Source: Desulfovibrio sp.
GTDB lineage: Bacteria > Desulfobacterota > Desulfovibrionia > Desulfovibrionales > Desulfovibrionaceae
NCBI GenBank assembly: GCA_031281815.1
Contig: JAITEY010000099.1
Span: 1-17,553 of the forward strand
Reading direction: 5' to 3'
Length of the DNA stretch: 17,553 nt
The position numbers and the translations under genes are program-made. Below are positions 1 through 6,232 of this stretch, piece by piece. The notes under the pieces are model-generated. The model did no database searches and was not told where the DNA came from. It saw nothing but the letters and a program-made list of their open reading frames with translations. The number at the start of each line of letters is the position of its first letter. Within the stretch, counting starts at the first letter, position 1.

Positions 1-761
1 TACATGCGGCTTTCCGCGACCTGGGCCAGCGCGCGCACCTCGCTTCCCGGCAGGACCGACTGCAATTGGGCCGTGATGTCTTCAATGGGGCACCCGGAGC
101 AGAGGGCGGCTACTTCAAGAAAGGAGGCCCGGCCCGGTTTCCCGGCCAGCTCCTGGGCCAGGGACAGGGGGACGAAGAGCACGGTGTCGTCGTCGTTGCC
201 CGTGGGTTTGAGTATGCCGGCGACGCGCAGTTCCCGCCCGTCCGCGCGCAATGTCCGCCCGGTACGCAGCCCCAGTTTTTCCGCCGCCGTCGCGCCGACA
301 AGGACTGCCGTTGCGTCGTCGCCCCGGGGGAACTCTCCGTCCGTTTCCCAATAGCCTTTCAGTTGCAGTTCCTGTTCCCAATCCACGCCGACCAGGGCCG
401 CCGCCCGTCCGTCGATGCGCGCAACGGCGAGCATCTTGGGGGCGACGACGGCAATGTTGGCGCGCAACGGCACGGAGTCCACGGCGGGCAGCGCCGTGCC
501 GAGGTTGATCGGTTCTTCCCCCATGCTCACGTCACCCAGCGAATAGCCGCCGTAGCTTATTTTCAAGGTTTCGTACCGGGGCGTTATCAGGATGTTGGCG
601 CCGTAGCGGATGAGTTTTTTTTCAAAATTGTCGGCAATCAGCGTGGAAACTTCGTACAGGCCGGACATGGAGGCCAGCCCGAGCGTGAACACCGCCGCAA
701 GCAGGAGCGAGCGCATCCATTTGGCCTTGATGTGGCGCGCCGGCAAAGTCAGAAGGTTCAC
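1..761 (-). CDS. ABC transporter permease, FtsX/MacB type (3' part cut off by window edge)
   Basis: The gene runs off the left edge, and 253 residues are visible. It starts with GTG at 761-759, overlapping the TGA of the upstream DUF2318 gene by 4 bases (GTGA), which suggests translational coupling. The protein begins with a short basic stretch (ARHIKAKWMRS) followed by a hydrophobic segment at about residues 17-36, then a soluble domain. That domain contains segments such as ANILITPRYE, AVARIDGRAAALVGVD and VLVGATAAEKLGLRTG. This is the layout of the MacB-like periplasmic core that follows the first helix of FtsX/MacB/LolE-type permeases; the later helices lie outside the window. It probably works with an ATPase encoded further left. 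Next to DUF2318, it resembles the FtsX-like permease pair of P19/Ftr1 iron-uptake loci; that role is inferred. Family call is firm, substrate unknown. Confidence 0.85.
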   Translation of the reverse strand, partial: MNLLTLPARHIKAKWMRSLLLAAVFTLGLASMSGLYEVSTLIADNFEKKLIRYGANILITPRYETLKISYGGYSLGDVSMGEEPINLGTALPAVDSVPLRANIAVVAPKMLAVARIDGRAAALVGVDWEQELQLKGYWETDGEFPRGDDATAVLVGATAAEKLGLRTGRTLRADGRELRVAGILKPTGNDDDTVLFVPLSLAQELAGKPGRASFLEVAALCSGCPIEDITAQLQSVLPGSEVRALAQVAESRM

Positions 762-1216
762 TTGCGGTTCTCGGGAAAATATTCCGCCGCGGACAGCACT
801 TCCAGTACGGTCAGGACGACCGAAGAGCCGTCTTCGGCGAAGTTCAGGGGATGGGGATTGCAGCCTCCGACCAGGATGCCTATGCGGTGCAGCGGGAAGC
901 GGCGTCCGCAGTTGAGGCAGAGCATGGCGCCGTCTTTCAGCGTATAGCCTTTGCCTTCGTCCCGGCACACCTCGCAGGCGTCGGCGGCGACCCGCACCTT
1001 GCCCTGCCCGTCGCGCGCAACAAAAAAACGTACCGCGTTGCCGCCCGCCCGGTACAGATAATGTTCGGCGCTTGTCACTTTCAGCTTGGAAACGTCCACG
1101 ATGATTCTGCCGTCGACGGCGGTCACCTTTTGCGGCCCGCCGAAAAAGCTCGGCAGAGCCCCGGCCGGAGACGCGTACAACATGAACAACAACGCAACGC
1201 CGAGCATCCGACGCAT
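758..1216 (-). CDS. Secreted DUF2318 (Fe-S/metal-associated, Cys-rich) protein
   Basis: The protein has 152 residues. The ATG at 1216-1214 is chosen because AGGGAG lies about 8 bases upstream and a signal peptide follows at once (MRRMLGVALLFMLYASPAGA, residues 1-20). The mature part has CEVC (C81, C84), CLNC (C100, C103) and a GGCNP motif (C119), with FFVARDGQGKVRVAADACE before them and the phrase CGRRFPLHRIG between. This is the signature of the DUF2318 domain, which in other bacteria is often fused to a membrane region and sits beside FtsX-like permeases and Ftr1/P19 iron-transport genes. Here it is a short exported version without extra membrane helices. The five conserved Cys could bind metal or a cofactor outside the membrane (inference). 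It overlaps the permease gene by 4 bases and follows the C93 protease gene after 22 bases, so co-transcription is likely. Confidence 0.85.
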   Translation of the reverse strand: MRRMLGVALLFMLYASPAGALPSFFGGPQKVTAVDGRIIVDVSKLKVTSAEHYLYRAGGNAVRFFVARDGQGKVRVAADACEVCRDEGKGYTLKDGAMLCLNCGRRFPLHRIGILVGGCNPHPLNFAEDGSSVVLTVLEVLSAAEYFPENRK

Positions 1217-1238
1217 AGTTTTCTCCCTAAAATGTTCT

Positions 1239-2282
1239 TTACCGCCGCTGCTCCGCGTGCCCGTGGCCGGAGGCCGCCTTCCGGCCGTCCGCGCCGGCCT
1301 CGACGTTGCCTTCCGGGTTTTCCGGCGTATAGAGCAGTATGCCGTTTTCGTTGACGGCAACAAGAGGGGTGAAGGTTTTCAGAAAAACGGCTTCCGGTAT
1401 GAGCAGATAGGAAGGGCGGCTCAGGTTGTCAAGCATGAACAGGCGGTCGCCCGCATAGACTGCCAGCACTGCGTGATATGCGCTGCGGCCCCTATCGTAC
1501 ACAAGCAACATCCACATGTTTTCCGCGGACACGCCGAAATTGCGCAGAGCCATGTACTTGACGACGGCGTAGTCTTCGCAGTCCCCGCCGTTGTTGCGTA
1601 CAAATTCCTCCGGCGTCGCCCAGTATTCTTCCTTACCGTATGTGTTCGTGTCTTTTTTCGACGGCCAGCCGTTGAAAAAGCCGTTGATGTGACGCAGGGC
1701 GTCCTCGGCGGACAGGTCGGGCATTTTGGCGGCGAGCTTTTGCCATTGCGCGAGACGTTGCTTGTCGAAGTTCGGGTGCGGCGTGAAAAAGCGTTCCCGG
1801 TCATGCTCCCGCATGATGCGGTCCCAGGCGGCCTGCAGGGGTTTCGCTTCTCCGTTTTCGGCAGGCCGCATCGTATAGCCGCGCAGGCGCAGTTCGCCCG
1901 GCGCGCGGGGGCCGGAGGTTTCCGCGGCCCAGTCCTTGTCCGCCGCAACGAACGCGGCCTGGTTTTGCGCGGCAGCGGCCGGGTTTTGTTCAGCGCGGGC
2001 CGGGCTTTGCGCGGCAGCGGCCGGGCTTGGCTCGGAGCGGGCCGGAAGAGTATGCCGGGGGCCGTGTTCGCCGTTTGAGTCTTCCGTTTCCGCGCCTGCC
2101 GCACTTGCAGGCGCGGCGCACAGAGCGAGAAAGAGTATCGCCCCAGACGCGGCGCGCAGGGTGAGCATAACCGTCGCCGTCGCCAGGCGTCGAACGCGCG
2201 CAAACGCCGCCCCTACCGCCGCCGGCTCCGGCCTGTACAGACAGCAGGCCGTCAAGCAGCGGCGGACGCGCGCCGCCGTCAC
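1239..2282 (-). CDS. Transglutaminase-like cysteine protease, LapG-like (Peptidase_C93/BTLCP)
   Basis: The open frame encodes 347 residues. The catalytic Cys lies in GGDCEDYA (C235), the His in SAYHAVLAV (H270) and the Asp in FMLDNLSRP (D285), the Cys-His-Asp triad expected of the C93 family. The best-known member, LapG, is a periplasmic protease that clips surface adhesins and is held in check by the cyclic-di-GMP receptor LapD. Two starts are possible. GTG at 2282 overlaps the thiH stop (GTGA) and has GGGGA about 7 bases upstream. ATG at 2168 (residue 39) gives a cleaner signal peptide (MLTLRAASGAILFLALCAAP) but has no visible ribosome site. Residues 81-108 are two 14-residue Ala/Pro/Gln-rich repeats forming a linker before the catalytic domain. 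No LapD or large adhesin gene is in the window, so the substrate is unknown. The gene sits between thiH and a DUF2318 gene. Confidence 0.88.
   Translation of the reverse strand: MTAARVRRCLTACCLYRPEPAAVGAAFARVRRLATATVMLTLRAASGAILFLALCAAPASAAGAETEDSNGEHGPRHTLPARSEPSPAAAAQSPARAEQNPAAAAQNQAAFVAADKDWAAETSGPRAPGELRLRGYTMRPAENGEAKPLQAAWDRIMREHDRERFFTPHPNFDKQRLAQWQKLAAKMPDLSAEDALRHINGFFNGWPSKKDTNTYGKEEYWATPEEFVRNNGGDCEDYAVVKYMALRNFGVSAENMWMLLVYDRGRSAYHAVLAVYAGDRLFMLDNLSRPSYLLIPEAVFLKTFTPLVAVNENGILLYTPENPEGNVEAGADGRKAASGHGHAEQRR
1959..2042 (-). repeat. Tandem duplication, 2 x 42 bp, inside the C93 protease gene
   Basis: Two imperfect 42-bp units in frame encode the 14-residue repeats ARSEPSPAAAAQSP and ARAEQNPAAAAQNQ. 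A 19-base core (ttgcgcggcagcggccggg on the plus strand) starts at 1965 and again at 2007. It codes for a flexible linker between the signal peptide and the protease domain. Confidence 0.75.
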
Positions 2283-3484
2283 GCGCCGGTCCCCGTCGCG
2301 CCCACGGCGCTGCGCAGGGCGCCGGCCAGAGGGAGATCCCCTCGGCCCGGCAGGAGCCAGTCGGAAAACACCGGCCGGTATCCGAGCTTTTCCAGATCGG
2401 CGGCCATTTCGGCCACGCTTCTGCCGTCGCTTATCGCAAACTGCACGTTGTTTTTCGGTGCCGGACGGGCGTAGCCGCCGACACCGGTACAGACGCCGGC
2501 GGAAAGTCTGGTCACGCCCAAAGGCAGGAGTTTGTCGCGCATAAAGGCGTTTTCCCGCGTGGACAGGGTAATGCAGGCGTGGGGCATGAAGCAGCGCAGG
2601 GCGACGAGAGCCTGCACGAAGTCGCGGTCGGCAACGGGCGAGGGGCGGAAGGCGCTGTCGGCTTCCGCAGGGCGGATGCGGGGCAGGGAAAAGCCGATTT
2701 CCAGACCGGGGAACCTGCGTTGCAGAAAAAGGGCGTGCATGCCGGTCATAAAAATATCGCCGCGCCAGTCCCCCAACCCGAGCAGTGCGCCGAGGTTGAC
2801 ACTGCGCATTCCGGCGGCGGCGGCGCGTTGCGGAGCGTCCAGACGGTAGGCGAAGTCGCGTTTGGGGCCGGCCGGATGCAGTCGGGCGTACAGTTCCGGG
2901 TCGTAGGTTTCCTGAAACATGGTCATGCCGTCGGCACCGGCGCGGGCGATGCGCGCGTAGTCTTCAACGCTCTGGGACGGCACTTCTATGCCGACGGAAC
3001 TGAAGCGCCGGGCCAGCACGGCCACGGCGGCGGCGATGTAGTCCGCGCCTGTGCGCTTCGGCGCGTCGCCCGTCAGGGCGAGAACCCGGCGCAGCCCGGT
3101 GGCGTGCAGAGCCTCGGCTTCGGCCTCGATTTCTTCCGGCGTCAGCGCCCTGCGTTTGAGGGCCGACCCGGCGTGGAAGCCGCAGTAAACGCATCTGTTG
3201 GTGCAGTAGTTGGCGAGATAGAGGGGGGCGAAAAGCTGACGGGCGCGGCCGAAGCGGCGCATGGTTTCGTCCCGTGCGCGCCGGGCCGCGGCTTCGAGTT
3301 CGCCGCCCGCCGCAGGGGAGAGGAGTACGGCAAAGTCTTTTGCATTAAGCGTGTCTTTGTCGAGGGCGCGGCGCACATCGCCCGGTCCGGCCGCGGAGAC
3401 GCTCTCCGCGAACAGACGGGCGCAACCGGCGCGCACGGGGACAAAGCCGTCCGCAAGAGGGCTGTAAACGTCGTCATTGCCCAC
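2279..3484 (-). CDS. thiH: 2-iminoacetate synthase (tyrosine lyase) ThiH
   Basis: ThiH is a radical-SAM enzyme that splits tyrosine into p-cresol and dehydroglycine, the C2-N3 donor for the thiamine thiazole ring made by ThiG. The CX3CX2C cluster motif is CTNRCVYC (C94, C98, C101 from the start chosen). Segments such as YLANYCTNRC, LTGDAPKRTG, MTMFQETYDPELY, NLGALLGLGDWRGD and FSLPRIRPA match the ThiH family. The length of 401 residues is somewhat above the roughly 377 of E. coli ThiH. The frame is open up to a TTG at 3517, but that codon sits directly against a strong hairpin (3518-3539). GTG at 3484 has TGGGG about 8 bases upstream, so I prefer it. The gene follows thiG and overlaps the C93 protease gene by 4 bases. 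Use of ThiH rather than glycine oxidase ThiO fits an anaerobe. Confidence 0.93.
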   Translation of the reverse strand: MGNDDVYSPLADGFVPVRAGCARLFAESVSAAGPGDVRRALDKDTLNAKDFAVLLSPAAGGELEAAARRARDETMRRFGRARQLFAPLYLANYCTNRCVYCGFHAGSALKRRALTPEEIEAEAEALHATGLRRVLALTGDAPKRTGADYIAAAVAVLARRFSSVGIEVPSQSVEDYARIARAGADGMTMFQETYDPELYARLHPAGPKRDFAYRLDAPQRAAAAGMRSVNLGALLGLGDWRGDIFMTGMHALFLQRRFPGLEIGFSLPRIRPAEADSAFRPSPVADRDFVQALVALRCFMPHACITLSTRENAFMRDKLLPLGVTRLSAGVCTGVGGYARPAPKNNVQFAISDGRSVAEMAADLEKLGYRPVFSDWLLPGRGDLPLAGALRSAVGATGTGA

Positions 3485-3517
3485 GGCGTCAACCCCAGGT
3501 CGACGGTCTTGCGGCAA

Positions 3518-3539
3518 TCCCGCGACGTGGGTCGCGGGA
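3518..3539 (-). other. Perfect hairpin between thiG and thiH
   Basis: TCCCGCGAC and GTCGCGGGA form a perfect 9-bp stem with a 4-base loop, wholly inside the gap between the thiG stop and thiH. No T-run follows in the direction of transcription, so it is not a standard terminator. It could protect a processed mRNA end or lower thiH translation relative to thiG (inference). Confidence 0.55.
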
Positions 3540-3556
3540 ATACGTCGAAGATTGCA

Positions 3557-4384
3557 TCATGTGTCCAAAAATCCGGTCAGGGTTCCCTCGTCGGGCGAGG
3601 ATGCGGCGCTCCCCCGTTCGAGCACTCTGCCGAGTCCGGCCAGACGGGCGGCCCGGCCGGCGGCGACGGCCCGGCCGAAGGCTGCCGCCATGCCGACGGG
3701 GTCGGCGGCCGTGGCCACTGCCGTGGTCACAAGACAGGCGGCCGCGCCGTGTTCCATGGCTTCACAGGCCTGGGTAGGGGCGCCGATGCCCGCGTCGACG
3801 ATAATCGGCAGGTCGATTTCCTCAATGAGTATGCGGATCAGTTCCTTTGTCTGCAAACCGCGGGTGCTGCCTATGGGCGCGCCCAGGGGCATGACGGCCG
3901 CCGCCCCGGCGTTGACCAGATCGCGGGCCACATACAGGTCGGGGTTGATGTAGGGCAGGACGACGAAGCCTTCCGAGGCGAGGATTTCCGTGGCCTTGGC
4001 CGTTTCATACCCGTCGGGGAGCAGATTCCGGGGGTCGTTGATCACTTCTATTTTTATCCGGTTGCCGGCGCCGCAGGCCGCGGCCAGACGGGCTATACGC
4101 ACGGCTTCCGCGGCATTGCGCGCCCCTGAGGTGTTGGGCAGGAGGCGCACGTCGGCGGGAATATGGGCTAGGATGTTGTCCGCGTTGTGGCTGAGGTCGA
4201 TGCGGCGCAGGGCCACGGTAATCACGCGCGCGCCCGAGGCCCGGAGCAGATCGGGGATCAACTCTTCGCGGCCCAGTTTGCCCGTGCCCAGAAAAAGGCG
4301 GCTTTCAAGGCGTTCGCCGCCGAGGATCAGAGGATCGCCTGCTGTATCATCGGCCGGGACCGTTTGTGTCGACGCTTGCTGCAT
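3557..4384 (-). CDS. thiG: Thiazole synthase ThiG
   Basis: ThiG condenses 1-deoxy-D-xylulose 5-phosphate, dehydroglycine and the sulfur of ThiS thiocarboxylate into the thiazole phosphate of thiamine. The protein has 275 residues and covers the whole TIM-barrel family. It shows SRLFLGTGK near the N terminus, LLPNTSGARNAAEAVRIARL, the Schiff-base lysine in RIKIEVI (K111), APIGSTRGLQ, and IIVDAGIGAPTQACEAMEHG before the C-terminal helices. It carries about 14 extra residues at the N terminus compared with short family members. ATG at 4384 has AAGGG about 10 bases upstream. It lies 48 bases after thiS and 72 bases before the preferred thiH start, all on one strand, so the three genes form a thiazole operon. 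Confidence 0.96.
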   Translation of the reverse strand: MQQASTQTVPADDTAGDPLILGGERLESRLFLGTGKLGREELIPDLLRASGARVITVALRRIDLSHNADNILAHIPADVRLLPNTSGARNAAEAVRIARLAAACGAGNRIKIEVINDPRNLLPDGYETAKATEILASEGFVVLPYINPDLYVARDLVNAGAAAVMPLGAPIGSTRGLQTKELIRILIEEIDLPIIVDAGIGAPTQACEAMEHGAAACLVTTAVATAADPVGMAAAFGRAVAAGRAARLAGLGRVLERGSAASSPDEGTLTGFLDT

Positions 4385-4432
4385 AACTTGTCGCCCTTGT
4401 GCACGCGGACTGCGCGCTCCCTGCGGAACGTA

Positions 4433-4639
4433 TCAGCCGCCGCCCACGAAACGGATTAACTCGACGACGTCGCCGCCCGCGAGGCATGTTGCCGCGTAGT
4501 CCTTGCGGTCTATCACGTTGCCGTTGAGTTCCGCAACCACGGCCTGTTCCGCGAGGGCGAGTTCGTCCAGCAGTTCGGACAGAGTGCGGGCGGCGGAGGC
4601 GCGCTTTTCCCCGTTGACGACGAGTTCGCGAGTATCCAT
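4433..4639 (-). CDS. thiS: Sulfur carrier protein ThiS
   Basis: This is a 68-residue ubiquitin-like protein ending in the required diglycine (RFVGGG), whose C terminus is converted to a thiocarboxylate that hands sulfur to ThiG. Other family features are VVNGEKR at the N terminus, the SELLDEL helix and VAELNGNVIDRKDYA. ATG at 4639 has GGAG 8 bases upstream. It is the first gene of the thiS-thiG-thiH run. ThiF, the adenylyltransferase that activates the ThiS tail, is not next to it and would have to be encoded elsewhere, or be replaced by a MoeB-like enzyme. I looked at 4640-4800 for the conserved parts of a TPP riboswitch and did not find them. Confidence 0.95.
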   Translation of the reverse strand: MDTRELVVNGEKRASAARTLSELLDELALAEQAVVAELNGNVIDRKDYAATCLAGGDVVELIRFVGGG

Positions 4640-4800
4640 GCGAAGCGCTCCGGCAGCGACAATGTCCCGCAGGTCTTTGTCGGCCTGTTCACGCGTTCGT
4701 GCAGCGCGTTGACGATATTTCAGGCATGAACGACGGCCGTTGCACGCCTTTCGTCGGGTTGCCGCGTTTGTTCAGCCCGGCGGCGGCATTGCGGGGCCGG

Positions 4801-5712
4801 CTATTTACCTTTCAGCGCGGCGACGACCTGCTTGACGGTTTCTTCGGCTTCTTCCGTGGGCACCTGGCAGGTTCCGACGCGCAGGTGGCCGCCGCCGCCG
4901 TAATTCAGCATGAGGCTGCCGATGTCCGCGGTGCAGCTGCGGTTCAGGATGGAGTGGCCGACGGTGAGCACAACATTTTGTTTTTTCAGGCCCCAGATGA
5001 CCTGTACGCTGACGTTGCATTTCGGGAAAAGAGCGTACACCGTAAAGCGGTTGCCTGCGAATATTTCCTGCTCGTTGCGCAGGTCGATGAGGATGACGTT
5101 GTCGTGGATGGTCGACGTGCGTTTGAGCATGGCTTCAAAGTCGCGCTGTTGCGCGAAATAACGTTCCGTGCGTTGCTTGACGTCGGGGATTTCCAGAATT
5201 TCCTCGGCGGATTTTTCGGAGCAATACCCTATCATGTCCAGCATGAGCTGGTAGTTGCTGACGTCATAATCCCGGTACCGGCCGAGGCCGGTGCGCGGGT
5301 CCATGATGAAGCCGAGGAGGATCCAGCCTTTGGGGTGGGTGATTTCCTCGGCGGTGAGCCGCCCGCTGTCCACTCTGTCGACGCTTTCCATAAGGTCGTC
5401 AAGTTCGGCGGGAAACTTGGCGTGTCCGCCGAAGTGCTCCCAGATGACGCGGGCGGCGCTGGGGGCGATTTTGGCGCTGCCTTTGAATTCCACATTGCCC
5501 AGGCGTTCGTTTTCGCTGCTGTGGTGGTCGAACCACATGCCGCAACCGGGAGTGAAAGGCACATTGGCCAGAATGTCGTCTGCGGTGATCTCGATCAGAC
5601 CGTCCTGAATGTCTTTGGGATGGGCGAACTTGTATTCGTCGATGAGGCCCAGTTTTTTCAGCAGTACGGCGCAGGCGAGGCCGTCGAAATCGGAACGGGT
5701 GACCAGACGCAT
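4801..5712 (-). CDS. DHH/DHHA1-family phosphoesterase (exopolyphosphatase/NrnA-like)
   Basis: This 303-residue cytoplasmic protein has the two-domain plan of DHH phosphoesterases. Motif I is RSDFDGLAC (residues 6-14), the DHH motif is FDHHSS (61-66), a third acidic motif is VDRVDSG (111-117), and the C-terminal DHHA1 motif is GGGGH (272-276). The usual first His of motif I (HxDxDG) is Arg here, while both Asp are kept. Relatives hydrolyse short oligonucleotides, pAp or cyclic dinucleotide products, or polyphosphate; sequence alone does not say which. The start at ATG 5712 has AAGGAGA 6 bases upstream. It is separated from thiS by 161 bases and has its own upstream region, so it may be transcribed alone. 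Only about 160 bases separate its end from the thiazole operon, so read-through is possible. Confidence 0.88.
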   Translation of the reverse strand: MRLVTRSDFDGLACAVLLKKLGLIDEYKFAHPKDIQDGLIEITADDILANVPFTPGCGMWFDHHSSENERLGNVEFKGSAKIAPSAARVIWEHFGGHAKFPAELDDLMESVDRVDSGRLTAEEITHPKGWILLGFIMDPRTGLGRYRDYDVSNYQLMLDMIGYCSEKSAEEILEIPDVKQRTERYFAQQRDFEAMLKRTSTIHDNVILIDLRNEQEIFAGNRFTVYALFPKCNVSVQVIWGLKKQNVVLTVGHSILNRSCTADIGSLMLNYGGGGHLRVGTCQVPTEEAEETVKQVVAALKGK

Positions 5713-5944
5713 GGTTGTCTCCTTGGAAAAAATCGGCTAGGGGGTTGCGGCGCATGTCGCGGACGGCGCCGGTACGCGCTTTGCTTCTGCCGGGTGAGAA
5801 CGCCTCGGGGCCGCATCCGGAGCGGCCGGCGCTTGACCCGGCACGAGGCGGGGTTGCTCCGCGTGTCGAACGACGGACGCATACGTTCTTTGCCGTATAG
5901 CGCCGACCGCGCGCTTTGGCAAGCCCGCGGGCGGGAAGCGCGCG

Positions 5945-5967
5945 GCGCGGGAGTCCCGCTCCCGCGC
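5945..5967. other. GC-rich hairpin
   Basis: GCGCGGGAG pairs perfectly with CTCCCGCGC around the loop TCCCG. No T-run follows on either side, so it is not a typical intrinsic terminator. It lies in the divergent spacer, and its function is unknown. Confidence 0.5.
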
Positions 5968-6043
5968 GGAGGGTTTGAGGGAGTGTCCACCTTGAAAAAA
6001 CAACGCGTGCCAACATCTCGTACCGAGTAACATCTGTTTTTAC

Positions 6044-6078
6044 GCCTCCGGCGGCCGGGGCGCTGCCCCCGGACCCTC
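6044..6078 (+). repeat. Dispersed GC-rich element, copy A
   Basis: It begins GCCTCCGGCGGCCGGGG and continues through a short centre into CCCCCGGACCCTC, so its middle folds as CCGGGG...CCCCGG. It shares its first 17 bases and its CCCCCGGAC end with the copy at 6132, but has a different loop. Confidence 0.65.
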
Positions 6079-6108
6079 GGCCTGAGCCGGCGCAAGGCCG
6101 AACATTGA

Positions 6109-6122
6109 AACATTGCAATGTT
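6109..6122. promoter_or_regulatory. Perfect 14-bp palindrome AACATTGCAATGTT (candidate operator)
   Basis: AACATTGCAATGTT reads the same on both strands, and an extra ACATTG half-site lies just upstream at 6102-6107. It stands out as AT-rich within GC-rich sequence, 111 bases before the GT41 gene start. A dimeric regulator could bind it. No regulator gene lies nearby, so this is only a candidate. Confidence 0.35.
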
Positions 6123-6131
6123 GATGTATAT

Positions 6132-6177
6132 GCCTCCGGCGGCCGGGGGAAATGATTTCCCCCGGACTCCCTCATCG
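6132..6177 (+). repeat. Dispersed GC-rich element, copy B (10-bp hairpin)
   Basis: After GCCTCCGGCG the element has a perfect stem, CCGGGGGAAA (6143-6152) against TTTCCCCCGG (6156-6165), with loop TGA, then GACTCCCTCATCG. The 36 bases at 6142-6177 match 14750-14785 with one difference, showing that this is a repeated unit. Confidence 0.8.
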
Positions 6178-6232
6178 GGGCTGATGCGAAAATTTATACG
6201 TTACACGGTACTCCGGAGTTTCCCTGGAAATT

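Larger units (their letters stand above)
5713..6232. other. 520-bp divergent intergenic region, hairpin-rich
   Basis: This spacer lies between the DHH gene (leftward) and the TPR-GT41 gene (rightward). I see no convincing protein: frames open across it lack ribosome sites and family motifs. It holds a GC-rich hairpin at 5945-5967, two copies of a dispersed GC-rich element (6044-6078 and 6132-6177) and a 14-bp palindrome at 6109-6122. The promoters of both flanking genes should be here, but I could not assign -35/-10 boxes with confidence. Confidence 0.6.

Noticed and set aside
2579..4129. Long open frame on the plus strand opposite thiH and thiG
   Set aside because: It is antisense to two well-recognised genes, has no family motif, and arises from high GC content.
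4640..4800. TPP riboswitch upstream of thiS
   Set aside because: The conserved CTGAGA and the second conserved helix of the THI element could not be found on the minus strand.
4699..6030. 443-codon plus-strand open frame opposite the DHH gene
   Set aside because: It mirrors the DHH coding sequence and has no ribosome site or recognisable domain.
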